NCBI GenBank assembly: GCA_030849465.1
Contig: JARVLF010000010.1
Location: forward strand, 682,001-746,000
Length of the DNA: 64,000 nt
Direction of reading: 5' to 3'
DNA from: Moesziomyces globuligerus
Taxonomy: Eukaryota; Basidiomycota; Ustilaginomycetes; Ustilaginales; Ustilaginaceae
The translations under genes and the position numbers were made by a program. The notes beneath the pieces were generated by a model that saw only the letters and a program-made list of their open reading frames with translations, was not told where the DNA came from and did no database searches. This document shows, one piece after another, positions 20,087-29,791 of the stretch. The number at the start of each line of letters is the position of its first letter. Position 1 is the first letter of the stretch.

Positions 20087-21427
20087 TCAGGACTGGGCGC
20101 ACTGCACCTGGGGTCCTCCTCCGGGCCCGTCCTCGTCGTCGTCCTCCATGCCCGGGTGCTGCCCGCCGTTGGTGGTCTTGGCGTTGCGCGCCTCGCGCTC
20201 GTCGAGCTCGTCCATCTGCACGTCCTCGACGTCGACCTCCTTCTTGGTCTTGGGCAGCGCCTTGCGTGCGGGCAGCGCCTTCTCGAGCAGCGGGATGGCG
20301 TCCACGTCGATCGTCTCGGGGAAGGCGACGCTGAGGTTGACGTAGAGGTCGCCGAGCTCGTGGTGGCGGTAGCTAGGCATGCCCTGTCCGCGGAGCACCT
20401 TGACGTCGCCGGGCTTGATCACCTCGCCGGCGGGGATCTCGACCGATAGCGCATGGTCGTCGAGGTGCTCGATGAGGATCTTGCCGCCACCGAGCGCGGT
20501 GAGCAGGTCGACCTCGACGTCGATAAAGAGGTCGTTCTTCCTGCGCTTGAAGCGCGGGTGTGGCTTCTCGTCAATCACAATGATCACGTCGCCGGGGATG
20601 GTGTTGGGTGCCTGGTCGGCCTCCTCCTTGAACGTGATCTGCTGGCCGTCCTCCATGCCCTTGTCGATGCGCACCTCGAGCACCTTGCGCTCCTGGTTGA
20701 TCTTCTTGCCGTTGCACTCCTTGCAGCGGTCCTTGGCGTTGATGATCTCGCCGTTGCCTTGGCACTCGGGGCAGGTCTGCTGCATCTGCTGCACCATCGG
20801 ACCGAGCTGGCGCAGGACGACCTTGATACCCTGACCGTTGCAGCCGCCGCAGGTCTTGACCGCGCCCTCCTTGCCGCCGCGGCCGTCGCACTTCTTGCAG
20901 AGCACGTGCTTCTGCAGCGCGAGCTTGGTCACCTTGCCCGAGTAGAGCTCCTCGAGCGAAACCTTGACGCGGTGGACGAGGTCCTTGCCCTTGCGTGGGC
21001 CGCGCGGACGGCCGCCCTGGCCGCCGAAGAAGCCGCCGCCGCCACCAAAGAGCTGCGAGAAGAGGTCCTGCGGGTCCATGCCGCCGCCCATTCCGCCGCC
21101 CTCGAGACCCTGCTCGCCGAAGCGGTCGTAGAGGTCGCGCTTGTCGCCGTCGGAAAGGATCTCGTATGCTGCAGTGATGGCCTTGAACTTTTCCGGGTCA
21201 CCGCCCTTGTCTGGATGCTCCTTCAACGCCTTCTTACGGTAGGCCCTAGACGTCACAAGCAAGCACAAAGCATGCGGTCAGCATCTCTGGACGTCGACGA
21301 GGCACAGTAGCGTTGCGCGGTCTGCCTAGAGGGCGGCGCTGGCGAGCGTGACTTACTTTTTGAGCTCGGCCTCGGAGGCGGTGGGAGGCACCTCGAGGAG
21401 GTCGTAGAACTTTGTCTCCTTGACCAT
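20087..21427 (-). CDS. Type I Hsp40 co-chaperone (Ydj1/Mas5), farnesylated, two exons
   Basis: Exon 1 is 21427-21357 and exon 2 is 21245-20087. The 111-nt intron has a GTAAGT donor, a CTGAC branch site and a TCTAG acceptor. It splits the J domain between ELK and [16 protein letters not shown], which holds the HPD motif that stimulates Hsp70 ATPase. A Gly/Phe-rich linker follows (GGGGGFFGG). The zinc-binding domain has four repeats ([32 protein letters not shown]). The two C-terminal substrate-binding domains are complete. The protein ends in CAQS, a CaaX box, so farnesylation and ER or membrane tethering as in yeast Ydj1 are expected. Reading without splicing would start inside the intron and lose the N-terminal 23 residues. 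Its promoter lies in the 1.4 kb shared with the divergent SPP gene. Confidence 0.95.
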
Positions 21428-22823
21428 GGTGGCTTTGTGATCTGCGAGGTGGTTAGATGCAGTTTTAGGAGGATGCTGATGATCGTGCGGGAGCGTCCAG
21501 GAACCTGTCGAGGGTGGCTAGAGCTCGTGTGATTGAGGCGATCTGCCTGTCGGTTGAGGGATCGTGCGTGGCTGATGGGTCCACTCAGAGAGACAATCTT
21601 CGAGACGACTGCGGGCGATACAGCTGCCGTGAGTCGGATACGACGAGACGAGCAAAGACGAGGGAATTGTCGATGCCAGCGAGGGGAAGGGTAGTGGTCG
21701 TGAAGTGAGGATCCCCGGAAGTGCCACTTCTATCCTCCGAGCCAAGGTGAATCGGCGAGGGCGCAGTCGAGCGACATCTGCCGGTTTCGCACAGAGGCAC
21801 ACGCGCCGTGCCTGCCAAAATCTGGTGTGAATCTGTGAATCTCTGGAAAAATTCCAGCAGCGCGGCGAGTCGTCTGGAAAGAGCCGGACATCGGGCAGCA
21901 GCCCCGCCTCGGCACTTTGGCTCGGATCCTCCGTTGGGCGAGAATTTCTACAGCGCCTCCGGCCCAAATTCGTCGACATTTCTCAACACGCAAAGGCGAA
22001 GCCAACAGCATAGCATGCACACTGGCTCGAGCCTGCTGACGACGAGCCAGCCGGAGATACCGTCCTTGGCTCAGCATCACATCACAGCGGGGACCGACCG
22101 AGTTCTAGTCTCGTCTGGAAAGCAGCGCTGTCAGACAGAGTCCAACACTCGTTGGCTGGCTCTCCTCGCGGAAAAGCCGTATGAATGCACGGCGCCGCCA
22201 CTCGGATTCTTCCAAAGGCTTCCATGCCTGCCAATCGCTAGCAAACCGTTTCGAGCGCGTTCGAAATCCAGCACTTATCGGATCTCGCAGTCGAGCCGAA
22301 GCCCGATTCTGTGGCTAGTGAGACCGAAGGATGAAAAGTCGAAGTCTAACAAACATAGCTGATTCCTTGCCTGCCACGTCTCCAGTTTTGGTAGCCGGCA
22401 GATGTGTGCGGCGCAGTGTTGGTCTTGGTTTCTTCTGGACGCGGGCGCCAGACGGTCAATGCGGGCCGCACAAGTCCGCACCTGACTCTTCTTCCCGACA
22501 TCGTCTCTACGACTTGCCATCGACCAGCCAGCGGCATTGCTACACAATATCTACGGATAGCGACTGAAGCGTCGTCTCTAACTCTTTGCACTTGTTTGCT
22601 CGTTGGGTGCGGATAGCGAGCTCAACGCGTCGCATCACGCACGGTTCCAGGCGCCTTCATCTCGGCCCTCGTAGCTCGCCCACCTCGTGCATCTCGTCCC
22701 ACGACACGTAGTCCTAGGCACTCTCTCTTGTGCACTTTATAAGAGCTTACGACCGCTGCTCGATCGTGTCACCTCCCCTTACACCACCTCGTCCGCGCAG
22801 CCCCCTCCTCGAGGCGAACCAAC
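21428..22823. other. Divergent promoter region between Hsp40 and SPP genes
   Basis: About 1.4 kb between two divergent start codons. I see no gene. Ser/Arg-rich frames on both strands look accidental. The stretch at 22720-22823 before the SPP start is pyrimidine-rich. A tctggaaa element occurs three times (about 21841, 21879 and 22114). It loosely resembles half of a heat-shock site, but no clear inverted array was found. Confidence 0.4.
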
Positions 22824-24071
22824 ATGTCGGGTGACCGAGACCTCTTCATCGCCTATGCGGTGCTCATGACGGGCGCCTTGGCGCCCATCTACTTTGGCTC
22901 GTTCGCGTCGCTCAAGACGCCCAAGACGACGCGCGAGCTGCTCAAAGCGGCCAAGAAGAAGAAGCGCAAATCGCACAAGGATTCGGACGACTCTGGCTCG
23001 GACTCGGACTCGGATTCGGACTCGGATTCGGACGACGACGACGATGTGCTGGACCGCGTGACTTCGTCGGACGCCATGTGGTTTCCGATCATGGGCTCGG
23101 CGGTGCTGTTCGGACTCTTTGTGGTCTTCAAGTATCTCAACAAGAAGTACGTCAACCTGCTGCTGAGCTTCTACTTTGGCTTTGTGGGGTGCCTTGCGCT
23201 GAGCCAGGCGCTGGTGTCGACGTCGCGCGGCGTGGTGGGGCGCAGGGTGTGGAAGAAGCTGCCGAGCTTCAAGCTGTACCTCGACCAGCGCGGACAGGGC
23301 CGGGTGTTCAAGCTCTCGTTCACGACGGTCGACGTGGCGCTGCTGGCGGTGTCGGCAGTGCTGGTGGGGGTGTATCTGGTGACCAAGAACTGGATCATCA
23401 GCAACCTGCTTGCGCTCTCGCTCTCGCTCAATGCGATTGCGCTCATGTCGCTCGACTCGTTCCGCACGGGTGCGATCATGCTGGGCGGTCTGTTCGTGTA
23501 CGACATCTTTTGGGTCTTTGCGACGCCGGTCATGGTCTCGGTCGCGCGCAACTTTGACGCACCCATCAAGATCGTCTGGCCCAAGAACATCATCGACGCG
23601 GTGCTGGCGCTGCGTGCGCACGAGCCGCTGCCCAAGCTCCAGTTCACCATGCTCGGCCTGGGCGACATCGTGATCCCAGGCATCTTTGTCGCGCTGGCGC
23701 TGAGGTACGACCAGCTGGTCGCGAGCGAGGCCAAGCCCAGCGTGGGCTTCACCAAGAGCTACACGCGCTTCAACAAGCCCTACTTTGGCGCTACGCTGGC
23801 TGCGTACGTGGGCGGACTGGCGACGACGATGGGCGTGATGCACTTCTTCAAGGCCGCGCAGCCGGCGCTGCTGTATCTCAGCCCTGCTTGCACGGGTGCT
23901 GTCTTCCTCACTGCTGCGCTGCGCGGCGAGCTCAAACAGGTCTGGAACTGGACCGACGGCGACAACGAGGACGAGGAGAGCAAAAAGGACGACAAGAATG
24001 CCGAGGTCAAGAAGGCAGGCAAGCCAGCGACGCGACGCTCCAGCCGTCGTTCTTCGGCCAAAGCCGAGTAG
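22824..24071 (+). CDS. Signal peptide peptidase, presenilin-type intramembrane aspartyl protease
   Basis: A single exon of 415 residues with about nine membrane segments. It is an ER protease that cuts leftover signal peptides and some tail segments within the membrane. Both catalytic aspartates are in place: Asp227 in YDIFWVFATP and Asp281 in GLGDIVIPG. The PAL motif is at 347-349 (QPALLYLSP). The first loop (about 30-75) carries a basic patch and then a Ser-Asp repeat (GSDSDSDSDS) followed by five Asp residues, an insertion that is not part of the family core and could be phosphorylated by casein kinase 2. The C-terminal tail is charged, ending RSSRRSSAKAE, without a clear KKXX signal. The start is the first ATG, 24 nt after a C-rich leader. 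No intron is seen. Confidence 0.95.
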   Translation: MSGDRDLFIAYAVLMTGALAPIYFGSFASLKTPKTTRELLKAAKKKKRKSHKDSDDSGSDSDSDSDSDSDDDDDVLDRVTSSDAMWFPIMGSAVLFGLFVVFKYLNKKYVNLLLSFYFGFVGCLALSQALVSTSRGVVGRRVWKKLPSFKLYLDQRGQGRVFKLSFTTVDVALLAVSAVLVGVYLVTKNWIISNLLALSLSLNAIALMSLDSFRTGAIMLGGLFVYDIFWVFATPVMVSVARNFDAPIKIVWPKNIIDAVLALRAHEPLPKLQFTMLGLGDIVIPGIFVALALRYDQLVASEAKPSVGFTKSYTRFNKPYFGATLAAYVGGLATTMGVMHFFKAAQPALLYLSPACTGAVFLTAALRGELKQVWNWTDGDNEDEESKKDDKNAEVKKAGKPATRRSSRRSSAKAE

Positions 24072-25592
24072 ACTCGTTGACGGTAGACGCTTCCAATGAG
24101 AGCCTGCATCGCATCGAGAGCGAGCACGTCCAATCACTGCCGTATGAGGCGAGCTGTGGAAGCGCAGCCAGTTGAGAAAGTCGCCGAAGCGGGCCGTCGG
24201 TTGGTTGTGCACTTCGGAGGTCGAAGCGACAAACGACGATCTCGGAGGGTTGAGGTGTGCTGGTTGGCGAGCTGCGACCATGTGATGTCGACGCAAGGCC
24301 GTGCCGAGGTGCATGCTCGAGGCACGCTGAGCCGGCCAAAAATAATAAAATTAAATGAATGAGTTTTATCCACCACAATTTTTCGGTGTTTCTCGCCGGA
24401 GCTTGTGTCTCAATGTCGATCTGCTTCTCGAGCTCTGCTTTTGCTTGGCGACTTGCGATCGCGGGAGAGAGAGTAACTTTGAAAGATGCGAGCATCCGAG
24501 TGCTGTATGTCTACCAACTACCGCCGGATGGGATGCGACAAAGGCAAGTGCTGGGGGAAGCGGTTACGTTCCGATCCAGCAGAGGAACGGCGTCGGAAAA
24601 GCGTCGACTGCATGGTCAAGCATGCTGGAAATTCACCGACCGGTCCCTGTCGAAGCTGCCGTGTCAGCGAATCGGGTCTACCGTGACTTGACTTAGCGTC
24701 GATGTGCTGCAACGCAGGGTCCGTTTGCGCCGCGCGCTGCAGCCGCGATTCGTCTGGAGCGGCGTCGATGTTCGGTCTTGGCAGCGTAAATTTATCAAAT
24801 CGCCTTTGAATTTTTATTTAACCGCCCAGGGGGCGCGGGCGCGGCGGCTGGGCCGAGAGGGTGGGAAAAGCGCTGCTCGGCGTGCGCCCGCTCTGCTTGG
24901 CCCTGCGCGTCGGCATGGCTCCGGACCTGAACGAGACAAAGAGCGTCGTCGTCTGGCGCTCGTCACGCTCAACGTTGTGCGGATCGTCGCTGCTTGGCTT
25001 CATCGCCTCGTTGCCGGCTGTTCGGCGTGCTTCCGAATGGCATCCCAAGCTAGCTTGCTTTGCTTTGCTACCTCGACACCACGACGATCCCCTCATGCTG
25101 TGTAGCGCTGGTTTCACAGCCTCCCATCCGCGTGTTGACATCCTACCACCATAGACGCTGTCCCACACCCAGATCGACCCTCGTCTATCCTCCCCTCCCC
25201 TCTCGTCGGATCCACACGGAACCACCGACTCGTTGCGTTGCCTAGATCGACCCGGCTCGCGCGCACCGAAATCGGCTTCATCCGCTTCTCCTCGCTCCCA
25301 GCATCCATTCGCGAGCCGTCCTACCAACATCGCACCTGGCAACACGACCCACGACTCTAGCATCTCGTCCTTCAGCACTGCCGCCCTGGGATCCGCCGCA
25401 ACCTCCCCCAACATCCGCACCGCACTCCCAATCAGACCACCACCAACTTCGTGCTTGCGCTGCCTGCTTCCGCCTCCGCCTCCGACCCCGCCTCCATCTC
25501 TGCTTGCACCTGCCCCACGCGGCCATTCTCCCGCGGTCATGCTATGATCTCTTCGCTCTTCTAGCTGCTACACTCTCCGATCGTAGCACATC
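24072..25592. other. Spacer upstream of the ferric reductase-like gene
   Basis: About 1.5 kb. Two A/T-rich islands stand out from the GC-rich background (about 24339-24362 and 24786-24832). The first lies 270 bases past the SPP stop. From about 25140 onward the plus strand is strongly C/T-rich, as expected of a promoter or leader for the downstream gene. No ORF with domain resemblance was found. Confidence 0.45.
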
Positions 25593-28500
25593 ATGTCTTC
25601 CGGTGGTGCCTATTCACCGGGCGTGAGCTCCTCGGGCTCATCCGGTGGTGCCTATTCGCCAGGCAAGGGTTCCACCTCGGGCGGTTCATGCTCTGGCTCC
25701 TGCTTCGATCCCGACCAGCTCAAATACCAGTACCTCCAGGGCTACTTCAACGCCCACATGCTCCCTGCCCCTTCCTACCGATACGTCTACCTCCTCTGGT
25801 TCGTCACCATCCTCGTCTGTCTCGTCCTCGGCTCCTTCCACATGCTCGGCGTCGGCGACAGATCCTACATTGGCGCAAAATGGAAGCGCTGGGCCACCAA
25901 GAACCGCGTCTACAAGCTCGGCAAGCGAGTCGACATCCACGGCAACGCGGTCCACAAGGACAGCAAAGGCTTCGTCCGCGCCTACGCGCCGCTCAAACAG
26001 CGCAAGATGTGGACCTTCCCCAGCTTTGGCAGGCTCGTCCTCCTCTTCTTCATGATCGCCGTCCCCGTCATCTTGACCCTCGTCGGCGCAGACTTCATCG
26101 GTCCCAACGTCGGCGTCTTCGACTTCTCCCAGAGCTGGCCCGCCCAGACCACCAACACCGTCGGCATGTCTCGACGCGCTCTCCGCCTCGTCCGCAGACG
26201 CATCATCTGGGGTCAGGGCCCCTACCCGACCGTCACCACCTACCCGCCCCTCCGCACCCTCCCCTACCGCACCTGGTGGACCACCGGCGACCGCACCGGC
26301 GATATCACCATGGGACTCGTCCCCATCGTCCTCATCATGGCTCTCAAGCAGGTCCCCTTTGCTCTCCTCTCCACCCGCTTCTTTGGCGGATACGCCTTCG
26401 ATCGTCTCTCCTTCCTCCACAAGTGGGGCGGTCGCATCATCTGGCTCTTTGGCACCGCCCATCTCGTCACCTGGTGCATCCAGCTCAACAAGGACACCCG
26501 CATCGGCGAGCCCGTCTGGAGCTTCGTCTTCATGTGGACAAAGTTCCGCTGGGGCTGGGCTTCCTACGGCTTCCTCACCGCCATGACCGTACTCTCCGTC
26601 GGTCCCATCCGTAATCGCTTCTACGAGTGGTTCTACGTCGCCCACGTCGTCACCGTCGCCGGCTTCATCATCACCGCCATGCTCCACCATCCTCCCCTCG
26701 CTCAGTGGATGTACATCCCGCTCGCTTGGTGGGTCGCCGAGCGTCTCACCCGCGCTCTCAAGGTAGCCTGGATCAACGGCCTCGGATTCGCCGGCCGCAA
26801 ACCCCAGTTTGCTCTGGCTCCCAAGCCGACCATGTCGCACTCCCATTCGGCGGCGTGGTCAGAAGGTACATATCGACAACCTCAGCGACCATCCCTGCCG
26901 CCACAACTTCAGTCGCGCTCGCCCTACCGAAACACTTCCTTCGGCCCTCAGTTCGAACACGACAAGGCAGCATACTTGCACCATGGTCCTAGGACTCCGA
27001 CCGCCTACGACGGATCCATCCGTGGCCGCGATACCATGGCCAGCTCCACATCGTCCCATAAAAACGCGCTCCAGTCCCGTCTCAGCTCCGAGTACGAGCA
27101 CACGCTGGTCGACTCGCTGCCGGATGGCGAGATCCGCAAGATCCCGACCCCTCCGCTTGACGACCGCGGAGAGCATCTCACCACGGGCGCCGCTCATCCT
27201 CTCGAACGCCGCGTGGACGCTAGCTCGGAGCACGTCGAGGCTTTGCTCGAAAGGCGAGCGACGCGGGTCAGCGCACGCTACGATCCGGTCAACGACCTGA
27301 TCCAAGACTACATCCCATCCAGGCACTCGAACGCCGACATCTACCCGCCGCCTCCTCCCGGCGAGCCTCTGCCCGCGCTCCCCTCGCAGTACGCACCACA
27401 ACGCAGCGACGATGTCAAGTATTCCTTGCAAGATCCTGCCGAAGCCTCGCGCTCACCACCACGCAAGGCCTCCCGCTCTCCACCGCGGCATGGCCCCACC
27501 TATCCGCCGCCGCATCCCAGCCGGATGCGAAGCGAGCCATCGTCTGCATTCTCAGCCAGACCTTCGACCATGTTCAGCGTCATGTCGAGCACCTTCCCAC
27601 GCCAGCTCAAACCACGTCCGGCCATGTCGGCCGACGTCGCGGCTGTCATCCGACCGGGCTTCGCCTTTGTGCAGCTCTTGCCCGGCAAGACCTTGCGTCT
27701 CACGCTCCGGACGCCCAACAAGATGTCCTGGCAGCCGGGCCAGTGGGTCTACCTCAACATCCCCAGCGTCCGCTTCTGGGAGTCGCATCCGTTCACCATC
27801 GCCTCGGCTCACGACGCCGAGTTCCCGGTCGCCACCGAGTTCATCGACGCCGACGAAGAAAAGGGACTCGCTGCCGCCAAAGCCAAGGGCGAAGAACGGA
27901 CGATGGTGCTGCTGGTTCGCTGCCGCCGCGGCTTCACCCGCCACCTGTGGAACTTTGTGGCCAAGAAGCGCCAGATGCAGATCGAAGCGGCTGCCGACGC
28001 GCAGCACGGCGCCTACGGCATGCCTGGCACGGCCATGGTGCCCGCGCTCGGCAAGGACACCACGGGCGTGCACATCCGCGCCATCGTCGACGGGCCCTAC
28101 GGTTCCGCGGACCGTACGCACTGGGACATCCACTCGACGGTGGTCATCGTCTGCGGCGGTTCGGGCGTCAGCTTCGGCATGTCGGTGCTCGAGCATCTGT
28201 GCGCCTGCATGGTCGGCGCCATGAAGCTCGGCAAGGACGGCAAGGGCGGCAAGCACTTTCTCACCAAGCGCGTGCGGTTCGTCTGGATCATGCGCGAGTT
28301 TTCGCACCTGCAGTGGGTGGCCGCCGCGCTCCGGCGCTGCATCGAGATGGTCCCGCCCGAGCACTTGCAGGTGGACCTCTTCGTGACGCACTTCAACCAC
28401 AGGTCGGCCTTGGGAGACGGAGCTAGGGGCGGCAGCCGCGGAGGACGGAGCCAGGACTTTGGTCCGCCCGTGGGCGAGTTTGGCGCCAACACCTACGACA

Positions 28501-29711
28501 GCACGCAACGATGGGGGAGCGGTACGGGCACAGATGCGGAAGCGTCGGTCTCTCGCGCAGCTCGCTTCACCGAGGGGCCCGAGCAGGAGGAGTACGACCT
28601 GACCGCCTACGACCTGACGCACTTTGACGGCGAGGACCAGAGCGCTCCGACGGCGATGGAGGAGGAGATGAACAAGCGCATCCGCTCCGAGGGCAAGCTG
28701 CGGCGTGCAAAGACGCGACGCAACACGGTCAAGCGCAAGGGCGGCCGCGGCGCCAAGCCGGCCGCGGCCGAGATGGACCGGGACGAGCAGGTGCTCGAGT
28801 CGCAGCGCGCCATGTACGAGGCCCGCGGCGCTTCCGGCCGGCCGCCACCGCAGCCGCTCAACGCGGTCCCGCGAGCGTACGGGCGACCGTCGGTGTTCGG
28901 GGATGCTTACGGCGAGCCGGGTGCTGCGGTCTCGCGACGCCCGATCGAGGTCGAGCAGGATGTGTCGGACGGTGCGGATCTGCACGGCGGGGCGTGGGCA
29001 CCGGCACACGCCGAGGAGCGGCTGCGACCTGGCATGCCGGGTGTGGGCGAGAGGAGCGCGGGCTCGCCACCGGCGTCGGCGGCGCTCACGCTGCCGTACA
29101 GCACGACCGACGCGAGCCTGGGTCCGCTGTCGGCGTACGTCTCGCCGGGCGCCTCGCGTCCCGGCTCGGCGCACGGCGAGCTCGTGCCGCCTCCGGCGTT
29201 TGGTGGCGGGGGAACGTCGGGCGCGAGTTCGCCACGCTTCGCGCCCGGGTCGCCGCTCTCGACGCCGTACTCGGCGAGCATGGAGGGGGTGGGGATGCTG
29301 GGTGCTTCGCGTTCGGGCATGGTGTCGGTGGACGATGTCGAGGCGCGCGGTGGCTTGGGCTCGCGCGCGGCGTCGTCGACGCTGCACCTCCTCCACACCG
29401 ATGTGCCCGCGGCGGTCTCGCCCAAGTCGCCGCTCGAGGATGCACCGATCGACCTCGACGCCGAGGAGGACCTCGACCTGCGCGTCGTCGCCGAGCTCGC
29501 CCAGCCCGGTCATCCCAAGCTGGACCGCATCGTGCGCGACGAGGTGGAGCGCAGTGCGGGTCGGACGCTCGTGGCCGGATGCGGACCCAAGTCGTTGGAT
29601 ATCGTGCTGCGCAGCATCGTCAGCAAGCAGATCGACCCCGTCCGCGTCCGAAAAGGCGACTCCAGGGGCGTGGTCAATGTCGTCAGCGAGTGCTTCGAAT
29701 GGGGTGGCTAA
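25593..29711 (+). CDS. Ferric reductase-like membrane flavocytochrome with very large insertions
   Basis: A single exon of 1372 residues, about twice the usual length of fungal FRE proteins. The membrane part has the paired haem-b histidines of the family, His276/His290 and His351/His365, each pair 14 apart. The FAD-binding motif HPFTIAS is at 732-738, and the NAD(P)H-binding Gly-rich stretch VCGGSGVSFG is near 853-862. The C-terminal strand (VVSECFEWGG) closes the NAD domain. The family moves electrons from cytosolic NADPH across the membrane to reduce ferric or cupric ions, usually for iron uptake. Two insertions are unusual: about 395-665 between membrane and FAD parts, and about 945-1290 inside the NAD part, both rich in Pro, Ser, Gly and Arg. 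The N-terminus has repeated GGAYSPG. The specificity (iron, copper or other) is unknown. It converges with GPI16, 80 bp away. Confidence 0.88.
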   Translation: MSSGGAYSPGVSSSGSSGGAYSPGKGSTSGGSCSGSCFDPDQLKYQYLQGYFNAHMLPAPSYRYVYLLWFVTILVCLVLGSFHMLGVGDRSYIGAKWKRWATKNRVYKLGKRVDIHGNAVHKDSKGFVRAYAPLKQRKMWTFPSFGRLVLLFFMIAVPVILTLVGADFIGPNVGVFDFSQSWPAQTTNTVGMSRRALRLVRRRIIWGQGPYPTVTTYPPLRTLPYRTWWTTGDRTGDITMGLVPIVLIMALKQVPFALLSTRFFGGYAFDRLSFLHKWGGRIIWLFGTAHLVTWCIQLNKDTRIGEPVWSFVFMWTKFRWGWASYGFLTAMTVLSVGPIRNRFYEWFYVAHVVTVAGFIITAMLHHPPLAQWMYIPLAWWVAERLTRALKVAWINGLGFAGRKPQFALAPKPTMSHSHSAAWSEGTYRQPQRPSLPPQLQSRSPYRNTSFGPQFEHDKAAYLHHGPRTPTAYDGSIRGRDTMASSTSSHKNALQSRLSSEYEHTLVDSLPDGEIRKIPTPPLDDRGEHLTTGAAHPLERRVDASSEHVEALLERRATRVSARYDPVNDLIQDYIPSRHSNADIYPPPPPGEPLPALPSQYAPQRSDDVKYSLQDPAEASRSPPRKASRSPPRHGPTYPPPHPSRMRSEPSSAFSARPSTMFSVMSSTFPRQLKPRPAMSADVAAVIRPGFAFVQLLPGKTLRLTLRTPNKMSWQPGQWVYLNIPSVRFWESHPFTIASAHDAEFPVATEFIDADEEKGLAAAKAKGEERTMVLLVRCRRGFTRHLWNFVAKKRQMQIEAAADAQHGAYGMPGTAMVPALGKDTTGVHIRAIVDGPYGSADRTHWDIHSTVVIVCGGSGVSFGMSVLEHLCACMVGAMKLGKDGKGGKHFLTKRVRFVWIMREFSHLQWVAAALRRCIEMVPPEHLQVDLFVTHFNHRSALGDGARGGSRGGRSQDFGPPVGEFGANTYDSTQRWGSGTGTDAEASVSRAARFTEGPEQEEYDLTAYDLTHFDGEDQSAPTAMEEEMNKRIRSEGKLRRAKTRRNTVKRKGGRGAKPAAAEMDRDEQVLESQRAMYEARGASGRPPPQPLNAVPRAYGRPSVFGDAYGEPGAAVSRRPIEVEQDVSDGADLHGGAWAPAHAEERLRPGMPGVGERSAGSPPASAALTLPYSTTDASLGPLSAYVSPGASRPGSAHGELVPPPAFGGGGTSGASSPRFAPGSPLSTPYSASMEGVGMLGASRSGMVSVDDVEARGGLGSRAASSTLHLLHTDVPAAVSPKSPLEDAPIDLDAEEDLDLRVVAELAQPGHPKLDRIVRDEVERSAGRTLVAGCGPKSLDIVLRSIVSKQIDPVRVRKGDSRGVVNVVSECFEWGG

Positions 29712-29791
29712 ACCTCGCAGCCCGAGCTTAGCACGCACGTCAGAATTGGACAAACACCACGGACACTTTTTTTTTCGATTGATGGTCAGTT

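Noticed and set aside
27552..29753. A 733-codon minus-strand ORF opposite the ferric reductase
   Set aside because: Arg/His/Ala-rich shadow frame without a domain.
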